Of a stretch of 64,000 nucleotides of DNA, positions 56,646-64,000 are shown in pieces. How positions within the stretch are numbered: position 1 is the stretch's first letter; every line of letters begins with the position of its first letter. The stretch is taken from positions 24,925-88,924 of the forward strand of contig CAWFLE010000011.1 in assembly GCA_963816545.1 (NCBI GenBank), read 5' to 3'. The notes beneath the pieces are model-generated. The model was not told the DNA's origin. It saw only the letters and a list, made by a program, of their open reading frames with translations, and made no database searches. Source of the stretch: Albimonas sp963816545. Lineage in GTDB: Bacteria; Pseudomonadota; Alphaproteobacteria; Rhodobacterales; Rhodobacteraceae. The position numbers and the translations under genes are program-made.

Positions 56646-58517
56646 ATGACGGATTGGACGGAGCTTGGTCGCCGCCGCTTCCTGGCGCTTGCGGCCGTAA
56701 TGGGTGGCAGCGCGGCGCTCGGTCCGCTGGCCGCCGACCGCGCCTGGGCGCAGGCCGACCCGCGCATCCAGCTCGAGAACGAAAAATACATGAAGCTTTA
56801 TGATTTCAGGGAGAACTACTTCCTGAACGACCCCGGCTGGGTCGATGAGACGGTCGCGCGGGTGACCTGGCCGGAGAAGGGCGCTCGGATTCCTCCGCTC
56901 AAGATCCTGCTGCAGTCGGAGCAGCAGGCGTGGATCGACGCCTTCCGCAAGTTCACCGAGGATGCGCGCAAGGTCGGGCTGGAATACGACATCGAGCTCG
57001 TCAGCCAAGCGCGATGGCTCGAGGCGGTGGCGACGCACCGCCACGGCGATATCGAGATCCATCCCGCCGTGCTGCGTCCCGAGCGGGTGGACCCCTCGGA
57101 GTGGCTGGTGTCGCGCGCCTACGGCCTCGACCGCCGCAACTACGGCGAATGGACAAATGAGGAATACGACGCCGAGGTCGACGCCCAAGGACGAGAATCT
57201 GATCCTGAGACGCGCCTGAAGCACGTCAAAAAGGCGCAGGAGATCCTGGCGGACGACCTCTACATCACGCAGCTTGGCTGGGGCCCGCAGCTCATATCAG
57301 CCTACAACAGCGGCGCGTTCGAGAATATCACCCCGGTCCGCGGCTTCGGTATCGCCGACTTCAATCTCTACCACACCTACCTTACGATCAAGCCGAAGAC
57401 AGCCCGGCGCACCGCGCTCGTCGGCGCCACAACGCTGATCAAGACGAACAACCTGATCGGCGCCGGGAACCGTTTCCGCGCGATCGGGCGGATGATCTAC
57501 GACCGCCTCGCCTTCCTCGACGAGAACCTCAACGTGATCCCCTGGGCGGCGGAGAGCTGGGAGAAGGTCGACGACCGGACGTGGGACATTAAGCTGCGCC
57601 CCGGCATGACGTTCCATGACGGCAAGCCCGTGACCGTCGAGGACCTGAACTTCACGCTGAATTGGATGATGGAGAACGAGCGGTCGATGTTCTGGACCGC
57701 CAACCAGTTCCTCGAAAGCGCCGCCATCCAGGACGCCGGCGCCGGCGTCGTCCGCGTTACCTTCAACGAACCGTACGGCCAGTTCGAGACGTACTTCCTT
57801 CAGCTGAACGTGATCCTCCCCAAGCACATCTGGGAAACCATCCTGCAGGATCAGAACACCGACGACCCGCGAAGGCTGCGGCTGGACGAGGTCGTAGGCA
57901 GCGGACCGTTCAAGTGGGGCCGCTACCGCAAGGATACGGAGCTTCAGCTCGTTGCCAACAAGGACCATTTCGCGGCTCCCAACATCGACGATCTGGTCAT
58001 CGTCGTGGTGCCGAGCGTGGACGGCATCATCGGCCGGCTGCAGTCGGGCGAGATCGACTTCATGGATCAGGTGGATCTATCGCCGTCCCAGGCGGAACAG
58101 TTGCAGGGGCTCGACCACGTCACGGTCCTGACGGTGCCGGATCTCAACTGGCTCCACGCAGTCACCCGACCGTCCTGGCTGCCGTGGCGCGACTATGAGT
58201 TCCGCCGCGCCTTCCACCACATGTTCGACCGGAACTTCCTGGTGAAGGCGGTCTGGGAAGGGGCGGGCCGCGTGCCCGAATCGAACACCTTCCTCGTGGA
58301 GGGCAGCCCGTGGCACAACGCCGACCTGCCGCCGATCCCGGAATTCGACGTGGAGAAGGCCCGCCGCATACTGGAGGAGGCCGGCTACGCTTGGGATTCC
58401 GACGGCCGCCTGACCTATCCGGGACCGGAGGACGAGGCGTGGGTGGAGCGCGTGCGCCAGGTCACGAAGGACGGCTACACTTGGGGCGGCATCAAGATGA
58501 TCGACCGAGAGGGTTGA
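56646..58517 (+). CDS. Peptide-type ABC binding protein with permuted lobe order
   Basis: The 623-residue protein has a Tat leader, LGRRRFLALAAVMGGSAALG. It belongs to SBP family 5, but the order looks circularly permuted. Residues 80-245 (LKILLQSEQQAWIDAFRKFT, VGLEYDIELVSQARWLEAVA, RLKHVKKAQEILADDLYITQ) match the half that normally ends these proteins. Residues 260-600 hold the usual beginning and middle (LNVIPWAAESWEKVDDRTWD, IKLRPGMTFHDGKPVTVEDL, WRDYEFRRAFHHMFDRNFLV). The protein stops at KARRILEEAGYAWDSDGRLT, exactly where the first half would continue. It is the binding component for the split importer. A truncated fusion of two paralogues is a less likely alternative. Confidence 0.88.
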   Translation: MTDWTELGRRRFLALAAVMGGSAALGPLAADRAWAQADPRIQLENEKYMKLYDFRENYFLNDPGWVDETVARVTWPEKGARIPPLKILLQSEQQAWIDAFRKFTEDARKVGLEYDIELVSQARWLEAVATHRHGDIEIHPAVLRPERVDPSEWLVSRAYGLDRRNYGEWTNEEYDAEVDAQGRESDPETRLKHVKKAQEILADDLYITQLGWGPQLISAYNSGAFENITPVRGFGIADFNLYHTYLTIKPKTARRTALVGATTLIKTNNLIGAGNRFRAIGRMIYDRLAFLDENLNVIPWAAESWEKVDDRTWDIKLRPGMTFHDGKPVTVEDLNFTLNWMMENERSMFWTANQFLESAAIQDAGAGVVRVTFNEPYGQFETYFLQLNVILPKHIWETILQDQNTDDPRRLRLDEVVGSGPFKWGRYRKDTELQLVANKDHFAAPNIDDLVIVVVPSVDGIIGRLQSGEIDFMDQVDLSPSQAEQLQGLDHVTVLTVPDLNWLHAVTRPSWLPWRDYEFRRAFHHMFDRNFLVKAVWEGAGRVPESNTFLVEGSPWHNADLPPIPEFDVEKARRILEEAGYAWDSDGRLTYPGPEDEAWVERVRQVTKDGYTWGGIKMIDREG

Positions 58518-58553
58518 TGTGGGGCTGACGGATCAACGCGTCTAAAGAACGAA

Positions 58554-58576
58554 CGCCGGCCCTTCTGGGGCCGGCG
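58554..58576. terminator. Bidirectional terminator between convergent importer genes
   Basis: CGCCGGCCC (58554-58562) pairs perfectly with GGGCCGGCG (58568-58576) around a TTCTG loop. On the minus strand a T-rich TTCGTTCTTTA follows; on the plus strand CCTTCAT. It separates the binding-protein gene from the ATPase gene running towards it. Confidence 0.75.
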
Positions 58577-58605
58577 CCTTCATCTTAGGTCGGCGCGTCT
58601 CGCCT

Positions 58606-59613
58606 TCAAGCCATCGCGCTCCACGTCTCCGGCCTGGCGGCCGCCGCGCGGAACTCCTCCGCGCGGTCGACGTAGTGGCACGCTGCGACATGGCCCTCGC
58701 CCACGGGGCGCAGCGGCGGCTCCTCCGACGCGCAGCGCTCGGTGGCGAAGGGGCAGCGGGCGTGAAACCGGCAGCCTGTCGGCGGGTCAACGAGGTCCGG
58801 AGGGCTTTTGGGAATAGAGATCAGCTCCCGCGCCTCCTCCGCCATGTCCGGGAAGGCGTTGCAAAGGCCGAGGGTGTAGGGATGGCGGGGAGCCAGGAAG
58901 ACGTCCTTCCCCCCGTACTCCATGACCTTGCCTGCATACATCACGACGATCTTGTCGCAGTTCTCCGAAACCACCGGCATGTCGTGCGTGATCAGCAGCA
59001 TCGTCTTCTTCATCTTGTCGTGGATCGCCTTGATCCGATGCAGGATCTGGTCCTGCACGATGACGTCGAGCCCCGTCGTCGGCTCGTCCGCGACGACCAC
59101 CGACGGATCGAGAGCCAGCGCCATCGCGATCATCGCCCGCTGGCGCATCCCGCCGGAGAACTGATGCGGATAGTCGCGCAGGCGCACGGGGTTGATCCCC
59201 ACCAGCTCGAACAGATCCCGCATCCGGGCGGCGCGGCGCTCCGGCGTCCACTTCTCGTGGACCTCGATCGCCTCCTCGATCTGGGCTTCGATCCTGTAGA
59301 CGGGATCGAACCCGTTCATGGCGCTCTGCGGGATCATCGAGACCTCCCGCCAGCGCAGGCGGTTCAGCTCGCGCTCCGACATCGCGGCCAGGTTCTGTCC
59401 GCGATAGAGGATGCGGCCGCCGGCCACCGAGCCCGCCTGAGGCAGAATCCCAAGGATCGCCTTCGCGATCGTGGACTTGCCGCAGCCGCTCTCGCCCACG
59501 ATGCCAAGATACTCGCCGTCCTCGAGCGAGAAGGAGACGCCGTCCACCGCCCGCGCGAGACCCCGCTTCGTGCGGTAGACGACATGCAGGTCCTCGATCT
59601 CCAGTACCGCCAT
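58606..59613 (-). CDS. Oligopeptide-type ABC importer ATPase (OppD/DppD-like)
   Basis: The protein has 335 residues. IVGESGCGKSTIAKAILGIL, FSGGMRQRAMIAMALALDPS and VVVADEPTTGLDVIVQDQIL are the nucleotide-binding motifs. The Q-loop region reads MIPQSAMNGFDPVYRIEAQI and the C-terminal DPPTGCRFHARCPFATERCA has the oligo_HPY cysteines. It is the last gene of the minus-strand dppB-dppC-dppD set; its start lies one base after the permease stop. Together with the OppF-like protein at 54563 it completes the heterodimeric ATPase typical of peptide/opine importers. Confidence 0.94.
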   Translation of the reverse strand: MAVLEIEDLHVVYRTKRGLARAVDGVSFSLEDGEYLGIVGESGCGKSTIAKAILGILPQAGSVAGGRILYRGQNLAAMSERELNRLRWREVSMIPQSAMNGFDPVYRIEAQIEEAIEVHEKWTPERRAARMRDLFELVGINPVRLRDYPHQFSGGMRQRAMIAMALALDPSVVVADEPTTGLDVIVQDQILHRIKAIHDKMKKTMLLITHDMPVVSENCDKIVVMYAGKVMEYGGKDVFLAPRHPYTLGLCNAFPDMAEEARELISIPKSPPDLVDPPTGCRFHARCPFATERCASEEPPLRPVGEGHVAACHYVDRAEEFRAAAARPETWSAMA

Positions 59614-59614
59614 C

Positions 59615-60550
59615 TCAGTCCTTTCTGAGGCGCGGGTTCAGCACCTCCTCATAGGCGCGCGTGACCATGAAGATCGCGATCACGAAGAAGGACAGGCAGA
59701 GCCCCGGCGGCAGCACCCACCACCACGCCGTCCGCATCGCTCCCGCCTTGAACGCCTGGTTCAGCATCGTCCCCCAGGAGATCACCTCCGGATCTCCAAA
59801 GCCGAGGAAGCTCAGCCCCGCTTCGAGCAGCACCCCCGCCTGCACGCCGATGGCCATGTAGAGGAAGGTCAGCGGCAGGACGTTCGGCGCGATGTGGACG
59901 AAGAGAACCTTGAATTCGCTCGCCCCCGCCGCCCGCGCCGCGAGTACGAAGGGGCGCTGTCGCAGCGTCAGGACCTGCGCCCGCACCACCCGCGCCGTGG
60001 TGCGCCACAGGAAGAAGATGATCAGCAGGATCATGATCGTCAGGTCGGGCCCGGTGATCGACAGCACCACGAGGGCGAAGGGCAGGAACGGGATGCCGAA
60101 GGCGACGTCCGTCAGGCGCATCAGGACCTCGTCCACCCAGCCGCCGAAGTAGCCGGAGAAGAGGCCCACAAGCGTGCCGAGGATGGCGCTCCCCAAGGCC
60201 GAGGTGACGCCAACCATCAGCGCGATCTGGGAGCCCCAGATCAGCTGGCTCAACACGTCCATCGACTGATTCGTGGTGCCGAGCCAGGCGAACGGGTTCG
60301 GAGGATCGAGCCGCATCATCTCGTATTCGCCCCGGTAGATCACTTCGAAGGGCGGATGGGGCGCGAGGAGGGGAGCAAGCAGCGCCACCGCTGCGAAGAA
60401 CAGGATCGTCGCGAGGCCCGCAGCCCCGGAAGGATAGGAAAGGATCGAATTCAGCCCGCGCCTCGCCCTTCCCGCGAGCGCCGCCGCCCGCCCCGGAGGA
60501 CGCGGCCGACGGCCCGAGAGCGTGGATTCCGGATCTGCTTGGATCGTCAT
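59615..60550 (-). CDS. Oligopeptide-type ABC importer permease (DppC-like)
   Basis: From the ATG at 60550 the protein has 311 residues. An N-terminal helix (GLATILFFAAVALLAPLLAP) precedes the permease domain with ALMVGVTSALGSAILGTLVG, VDEVLMRLTDVAFGIPFLPF and the EAA loop AARAAGASEFKVLFVHIAPN. LLEAGLSFLGFGDPEVISWG is a DppC hallmark. It lies between the frameshifted DppB-like gene (10-base gap) and the ATPase. It transports the ligand of the permuted binding protein. Confidence 0.94.
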   Translation of the reverse strand: MTIQADPESTLSGRRPRPPGRAAALAGRARRGLNSILSYPSGAAGLATILFFAAVALLAPLLAPHPPFEVIYRGEYEMMRLDPPNPFAWLGTTNQSMDVLSQLIWGSQIALMVGVTSALGSAILGTLVGLFSGYFGGWVDEVLMRLTDVAFGIPFLPFALVVLSITGPDLTIMILLIIFFLWRTTARVVRAQVLTLRQRPFVLAARAAGASEFKVLFVHIAPNVLPLTFLYMAIGVQAGVLLEAGLSFLGFGDPEVISWGTMLNQAFKAGAMRTAWWWVLPPGLCLSFFVIAIFMVTRAYEEVLNPRLRKD

Positions 60551-60560
60551 CGGACCCTCC

Positions 60561-61539
60561 TCACTCGTAGACGACGCGGGGATCAACGAAGCCGTAGAGA
60601 AGGTCCGCGATCAGGTTGAAGACGAGGATGGTGAGCGCCATCACGAAGAAGGAAGCCTGCACCACCGGATAGTCGAGGTCGCCCAGCGCCGTCACCAGTT
60701 CCCGCCCGATGCCGGGCCAGGCGAAGATGATCTCCAGCAGCACCTGCCCCTGGAATATGAAGCCCATCATCACCGCCACGTCGGTCACGAGGGGAAGCAG
60801 CGCGTTGCGCGTGCAATGCATCATGATCCGCCGCTCCGGCAGTCCTTTCGCCCGCAGAATGTCGAGGAAGTCCGAGCCCCGCACCTCCAGCATCGTCGAG
60901 CGCAGGAGCAGCGCAGGTTGCGTGATCTCGCGCGACATCAGCACGATCATGGGCAGGAACAGGTGATGCAGGAAGTCGAGGGTCAGCACGTTCGCCCAGA
61001 GGCCCTCGCGCGCCGTGCCGATGGAGACCATGCCGCCTGGAGGAAACCATCCCAGGCCGTAGGAGAAGATCATTAATGCCACGATCCCCATGAAGAAGGA
61101 TGGCGTCGAGCGCATGGCGAGCAGCAGGAACACGCCCGCCCCCTCGGCCCGCCCGCCCCGCCGCCACCCGAGGGAGGCGCCGACCAGCGCGCCGAGCACG
61201 ACGCTCAGGACCACCGCCGGGACGATCATGACGGCTGTGTTGCCGAGCTTGTTGGCGATGATGTCGGCGACGGGTTCGTTTTGGAAGAACGAGGTCCCGA
61301 AGTCGAAGGTCAGCATGTTGACCATGTATCGCAAGTACTGGACGTGCATCGGGTCGTCGAGGCCCCACGACGCCCGCTGCCGGTCGATCATCTCTTGGCT
61401 GAAGTTCGAGTTCGACGAAGATCGCAGTCGGGTCGCCGGGAAGCAGCTTGAACAGCGCGAACATGATCGTGAGGACCGCGATCACCACGAACAGGAAGAG
61501 TCCGAGGCGACGCAACAGGTAGCGGCGAAAGCCCGACAT
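60561..61539 (-). pseudogene. Oligopeptide-type ABC importer permease (DppB-like), single-base frameshift
   Basis: The N terminus YLLRRLGLFLFVVIAVLTIM, FALFKLLPGDPTAIFVE is followed by one extra C near 61405. After it FSQEMIDRQRASWGLDDPMH and FDFGTSFFQNEPVADIIANK continue in the correct DppB order, with LFLPMIVLMSREITQPALLL, EAA-type loop ILRAKGLPERRIMMHCTRNA and the end GFVDPRVVYE. The interval is 979 nt, one over a multiple of three; corrected length is 325 residues. If the indel is real, the importer lacks half of its channel. Confidence 0.9.
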
Positions 61540-61701
61540 CCGGCAATCCTCCCTCCGGCATCGCGCGTTCGGATCCCGGAACCTTGTTCAGCCTCTGAGC
61601 GGGCCGATATGTCGACAGAGTATCGGAAGAAGTACCGGCCGCAACAGAAACCTCTGAGCTTCCAGCGCGAGCGAGGCGCATTGCCTGTGCGCATGTCGCT
61701 C

Positions 61702-61716
61702 TTGGTGTAGACACAT
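61702..61716 (+). promoter_or_regulatory. Putative GntR site B / -35 region (fourth lyase)
   Basis: TTGGTGTAGACACATG shares GTGT(A/T)GACACATG with site C. TTGCCT stands 24 bases before GTGT here and 23 bases before it at site C, and GCG-GGCG plus GACCT follow at equal distances. It lies about 140 bases upstream of lyase 4 and about 165 bases upstream of the divergent dppB-like gene. Nothing else was identified in 61540-61845. Confidence 0.55.
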
Positions 61717-61845
61717 GTCCATGCGGGGCGGTAGCCTTTGACCTCGCCTCAGGCTCGCTTCGGCCGATGCCCCCACCATGGGAGGTCCGGGAAGCAAGTT
61801 TCCCCGGGTGCGCGCGCAGGCGCCAGCAGCGAAAGGACCGCGGTC

Positions 61846-62709
61846 ATGGCCGATCCTCGCCTGAAGAAGGCGCTCCAAGGCGGCGACTTCATCCTCGCTC
61901 CCGGCATTTTCGACCTCATCTCCGCCCTCATCGCCGACCGGATGAACTTCCTCGCGCTCTACGTGACCGGCTACGGCACGGTAGCGTCTCATCTGGGACT
62001 GCCGGACGCCGGGATCGCGACCTACAGGGACATGATCGAGCGCATCGCCCAGATGGCGGCGCAGACCTCCACGCCCATCATCGCCGATGCCGACACCGGC
62101 TATGGCGGGCTGCTCAACGTCCGCCACACGGTCCGGGGCTACGAGGCCGCGGGCGTCGCGGCCATGCAGATGGAGGACCAGGAGTTTCCGAAGCGCTGCG
62201 GCCATACGCTGGGCCGGCGCGTCATTCCGATGGAAGCGATGGTCCGCAAGATCGAGGTCGCGGCGGAGACCCGGCGCAGCGACGACTTCCTTCTCGTTGC
62301 CAGGACCGACAGCCGCACCAGCCTGGGGCTGGAGGAGGCGATCCGGCGAGGCAAGGCCTACGCCGCCGCGGGCGCGGACGTCGTCTTCGTCGAGAGCCCC
62401 GAGTCGGAGGAGGAGCTGGCCCGCATCGCGGACGCGATCGACGCGCCTCTCTTCGCGAACATGGTCAGCGGCGGGCGCACGCCGCTGCTTTCGGCGTCGC
62501 GCCTCAAGGAGCTCGGCTACGCGATCGGCATTCATCCCGGCGTAGGCTTCCTCGCGGCGGGCGCGGCCATCGAAACGGCTTACGCCGACCTGCGCGCGAA
62601 TGGGATGAGCACGGAGGCGGTGGATCTATACGATTTCAGTCGCTTCAATGAGCTTATCGGCTTCCCCGACGTCTGGGAGTTCGAGAAACGACATCCAGAA
62701 CCTGAGTGA
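61846..62709 (+). CDS. Isocitrate lyase/PEP mutase-family lyase 4 (dimethylmalate lyase-like)
   Basis: The protein has 287 residues. LKKALQGGDFILAPGIFDLI, YVTGYGTVASHLGLPDAGIA, Mg-binding ADADTGYGGLLNVRHTVRGY and the loop QEFPKRCGHTLGRRVIPMEA with Cys118 and His120 are intact. ARTDSRTSLGLEEAIRRGKA and FANMVSGGRTPLLSASRLKE match the 2-methylisocitrate/2,3-dimethylmalate lyase branch, which splits off pyruvate. It is the most distinct of the four lyases in the cluster. It stands alone, divergent from the importer permeases, behind a promoter resembling that of lyase 1. Confidence 0.9.
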   Translation: MADPRLKKALQGGDFILAPGIFDLISALIADRMNFLALYVTGYGTVASHLGLPDAGIATYRDMIERIAQMAAQTSTPIIADADTGYGGLLNVRHTVRGYEAAGVAAMQMEDQEFPKRCGHTLGRRVIPMEAMVRKIEVAAETRRSDDFLLVARTDSRTSLGLEEAIRRGKAYAAAGADVVFVESPESEEELARIADAIDAPLFANMVSGGRTPLLSASRLKELGYAIGIHPGVGFLAAGAAIETAYADLRANGMSTEAVDLYDFSRFNELIGFPDVWEFEKRHPEPE

Positions 62710-63177
62710 AGTTAGGGCCGTCTTGAGATTGGGTTGGCAGGATCCTAACGCACAGAGGCGGATTAGCTCGTGGGGCCGAGCGAACGGCTGCTTTGCGACT
62801 AACGGCACCGCGCCCCGCTTTCGCACCTGATGTCCGCTTCGCGCCCGAAGCAGCGGCGCGCCCACACCGCAGCTCGCACCTCACCGATCAAGTTCTGCTA
62901 TTGCCGAAGCCTTGCGGGCAGTCCGCCGCCCAACAATGCTGTCTCGGCGCCGCACGAGGCGGATGCCGGGTTAGCGTCTGCCTTGATCCAGCTTGATTGC
63001 GAGGGGGCGCGGCGCCTTCGGAACCGCGACCGTCAGAACGCGCGGATTTCTCCTTCGCCGCTCTGCCGAGCAGCCAATCTGTTGGATGACGGAACGCGAG
63101 CCTTCCCACCGTCTGCGGCGCACGCGCCGCGCTTGACCGCGCCGATGAGCGCGCTCGTAGCGACGATGGAGTCTGCG
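62710..63177. other. Intergenic DNA without a supported gene
   Basis: Open frames exist on both strands but none shows recognisable motifs, a leader or a convincing ribosome-binding site. No hairpin terminator was seen directly after lyase 4. Confidence 0.4.
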
Positions 63178-63576
63178 ATGACTGTACACCTTTCTGCCGA
63201 TCACGTGGTGGGCGGGCACGAAGAGCCGAGCGCTTCGGCGGCGGCGTCCGCCCGCGGCAGGGTCCGAGTGATCGTCCTCCGAGACGGCGGCGCCATCGCA
63301 AGCGCCTGCCGCTCGGCCGGGGGCGACGAGGGGGCCGCGCTGGCGTGGGCGCTGATCGACATGGCCGGCGATGACGACACCCTTCTGCGTGCCCTGCCGC
63401 TCGGCGAAATGGCTGCTCTCCTGGGTGAGATCCCCGCCCGCCGCGGCGACCGAGCACGAGCCGCGCTGGCCCGCCTGATCAGCGCCGTGGAGGACGCGGC
63501 CGACGAAGAGTTCCTTGCTGCCGAGGACTACGAACGGGAAGAAGGTCGTCGCGGGTCGGCGAGGGCGGCCGCATGA
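63178..63576 (+). CDS. Hypothetical 132-residue acidic protein
   Basis: An ATG at 63178 with GGAG six bases upstream gives MTVHLSADHVVGGHEEPSAS, then VRVIVLRDGGAIASACRSAG and a helical, acidic second half (LLGEIPARRGDRARAALARL, DAADEEFLAAEDYEREEG). There is no signal peptide or membrane segment. I do not recognise a family. Its stop overlaps the next start in ATGA, so the two genes are translationally coupled. ATGs at 63145 and 63166 are possible alternatives. Confidence 0.5.
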   Translation: MTVHLSADHVVGGHEEPSASAAASARGRVRVIVLRDGGAIASACRSAGGDEGAALAWALIDMAGDDDTLLRALPLGEMAALLGEIPARRGDRARAALARLISAVEDAADEEFLAAEDYEREEGRRGSARAAA

Positions 63577-63883
63577 GCCGGCCTGTCGCCGAGGCCCTGA
63601 GCCTGACCGGCGCTTGGCCTGAGGGCGCGGGCGAAGCCGGCCGGCTCGCACTGGAGGCAGCGACGCTTCAACGTCAGCTGGATGAGGACACTCGCGCCTA
63701 CCTGCGCGACGGCGTGCCCGACCTGCTGCGGCTGCTCCGTATGGCCAGCGACCGGAAGGCGCGCTTCGCGGTCGCCGCGATGATCGTCTCCATCTCGCGT
63801 TCCCGCCCTTGGCCGGACGGCCTTGCCCGCGAAGTCGGGCAGGTCTTCCTGGCGCTCCGCCTCCTCGCGCATGCCGCCAGTAT
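63573..63883 (+). pseudogene. Hypothetical protein truncated by an IS21-type end
   Basis: ATG at 63573 starts MSRPVAEALSLTGAWPEGAG, then LEAATLQRQLDEDTRAYLRD, RMASDRKARFAVAAMIVSIS and REVGQVFLALRLLAHAASM. The frame stays open to the window edge, but from 63884 the DNA is the terminal repeat of a mobile element, so the natural C terminus is lost. Coupling to the previous gene by ATGA suggests a two-gene unit of unknown function. Confidence 0.55.
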
Positions 63884-64000
63884 GTCAACGGCGCCGAGAG
63901 AGTCGGCCACTGGGGCGCCGAAAGAACCGGCCACTGCGCTGATGAGCGATGAGGCCCCCGGCATGCCGGGGGCCTCATCGTTTCCGCGCATCAGCCGCTT
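63884..64000 (+). mobile_element. Left end of an IS21-family element (continues beyond window)
   Basis: From TGTCAACGGCGCCGAGAGAG onward there is the repeat unit GCGCCGAGAGAGTCGGCCAC / GCGCCGAAAGAACCGGCCAC (63892-63911 and 63914-63933, each followed by TG). Ends starting TGTCA with internal direct repeats finishing in GGCCACT are typical of IS21 elements. The transposase genes would lie to the right, outside the window. Confidence 0.65.
63947..63980. terminator. Perfect 15-bp hairpin near the IS21 end
   Basis: CGATGAGGCCCCCGG pairs without mismatch with CCGGGGGCCTCATCG around a CATG loop, followed by TTT. It looks like an intrinsic terminator, probably blocking read-through transcription into the mobile element. 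Confidence 0.6.

Noticed and set aside
1..64000. tRNA or rRNA genes
   Set aside because: I saw no convincing tRNA cloverleaf or conserved rRNA segment; a covariance-model scan would be decisive.

Overview
The window is very GC-rich DNA of a Gram-negative proteobacterium. Periplasmic multicopper oxidases, Tat-type leaders, an HWE-type sensor kinase and peptide-type ABC importers all point to an alphaproteobacterium, probably Rhodobacterales or Rhodospirillales. That placement is inference; no rRNA or tRNA gene was seen.

Layout. (1) 1-6030: the 3' part of a large DUF4157 protein, the domain typical of extracellular contractile injection systems (eCIS), with two HNH-like modules near its C terminus. 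It is followed by a secreted Cys-rich micropeptide, a membrane-anchored unknown and a holin-muramidase fusion. (2) 6166-15700: an insertion-sequence graveyard. It holds an ISL3 element, an IS21 element cut apart by one IS256 and two IS630 elements and peppered with short palindromic insertions, and an IS256 relic carrying a second, internally deleted IS256. (3) 15940-23684: a minus-strand catabolic operon (Fe3+-type ABC importer, CoA-transferase III, enoyl-CoA hydratase, quinone oxidoreductase) divergent from an IclR regulator. (4) 23692-27045: a truncated hydratase relic, a solitary IS256 end and a hybrid HWE histidine kinase/receiver. (5) 27255-38336: a copper-resistance island with two CopA oxidases, two CopB outer-membrane proteins, a cupredoxin, DUF411 and DUF305 proteins, a cytochrome c and a Cu+ P-type ATPase. 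Three MerR/CueR-type promoters lie here but no merR gene; an ion channel follows. (6) 38767-46440: more mobile DNA and relics (hsdM fragment, IS5, a second IS256 copy, IS3 inside IS630) around an alpha/beta-hydrolase membrane protein. (7) 46675-62709: a metabolic cluster with a GntR regulator, two LeuC/LeuD-like hydratase pairs, four isocitrate-lyase/PEP-mutase lyases, and a peptide-type ABC importer whose binding protein looks circularly permuted. Three related motifs stand upstream of its divergent units. (8) 63178-64000: two unknown genes, the second cut by the end of another IS21-type element.

Working model for region 7 (inference): the importer brings in an organic acid or conjugate, the LeuCD-like enzymes hydrate or isomerise an unsaturated or hydroxylated dicarboxylate, and the lyases split the product into central metabolites, with GntR controlling the divergent promoters. 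The closest known logic is dimethylmaleate hydratase plus 2,3-dimethylmalate lyase of nicotinate fermentation.

Caution: at least six otherwise well-conserved non-mobile genes carry single-base frameshifts, so either the assembly has indel errors or this region is decaying.
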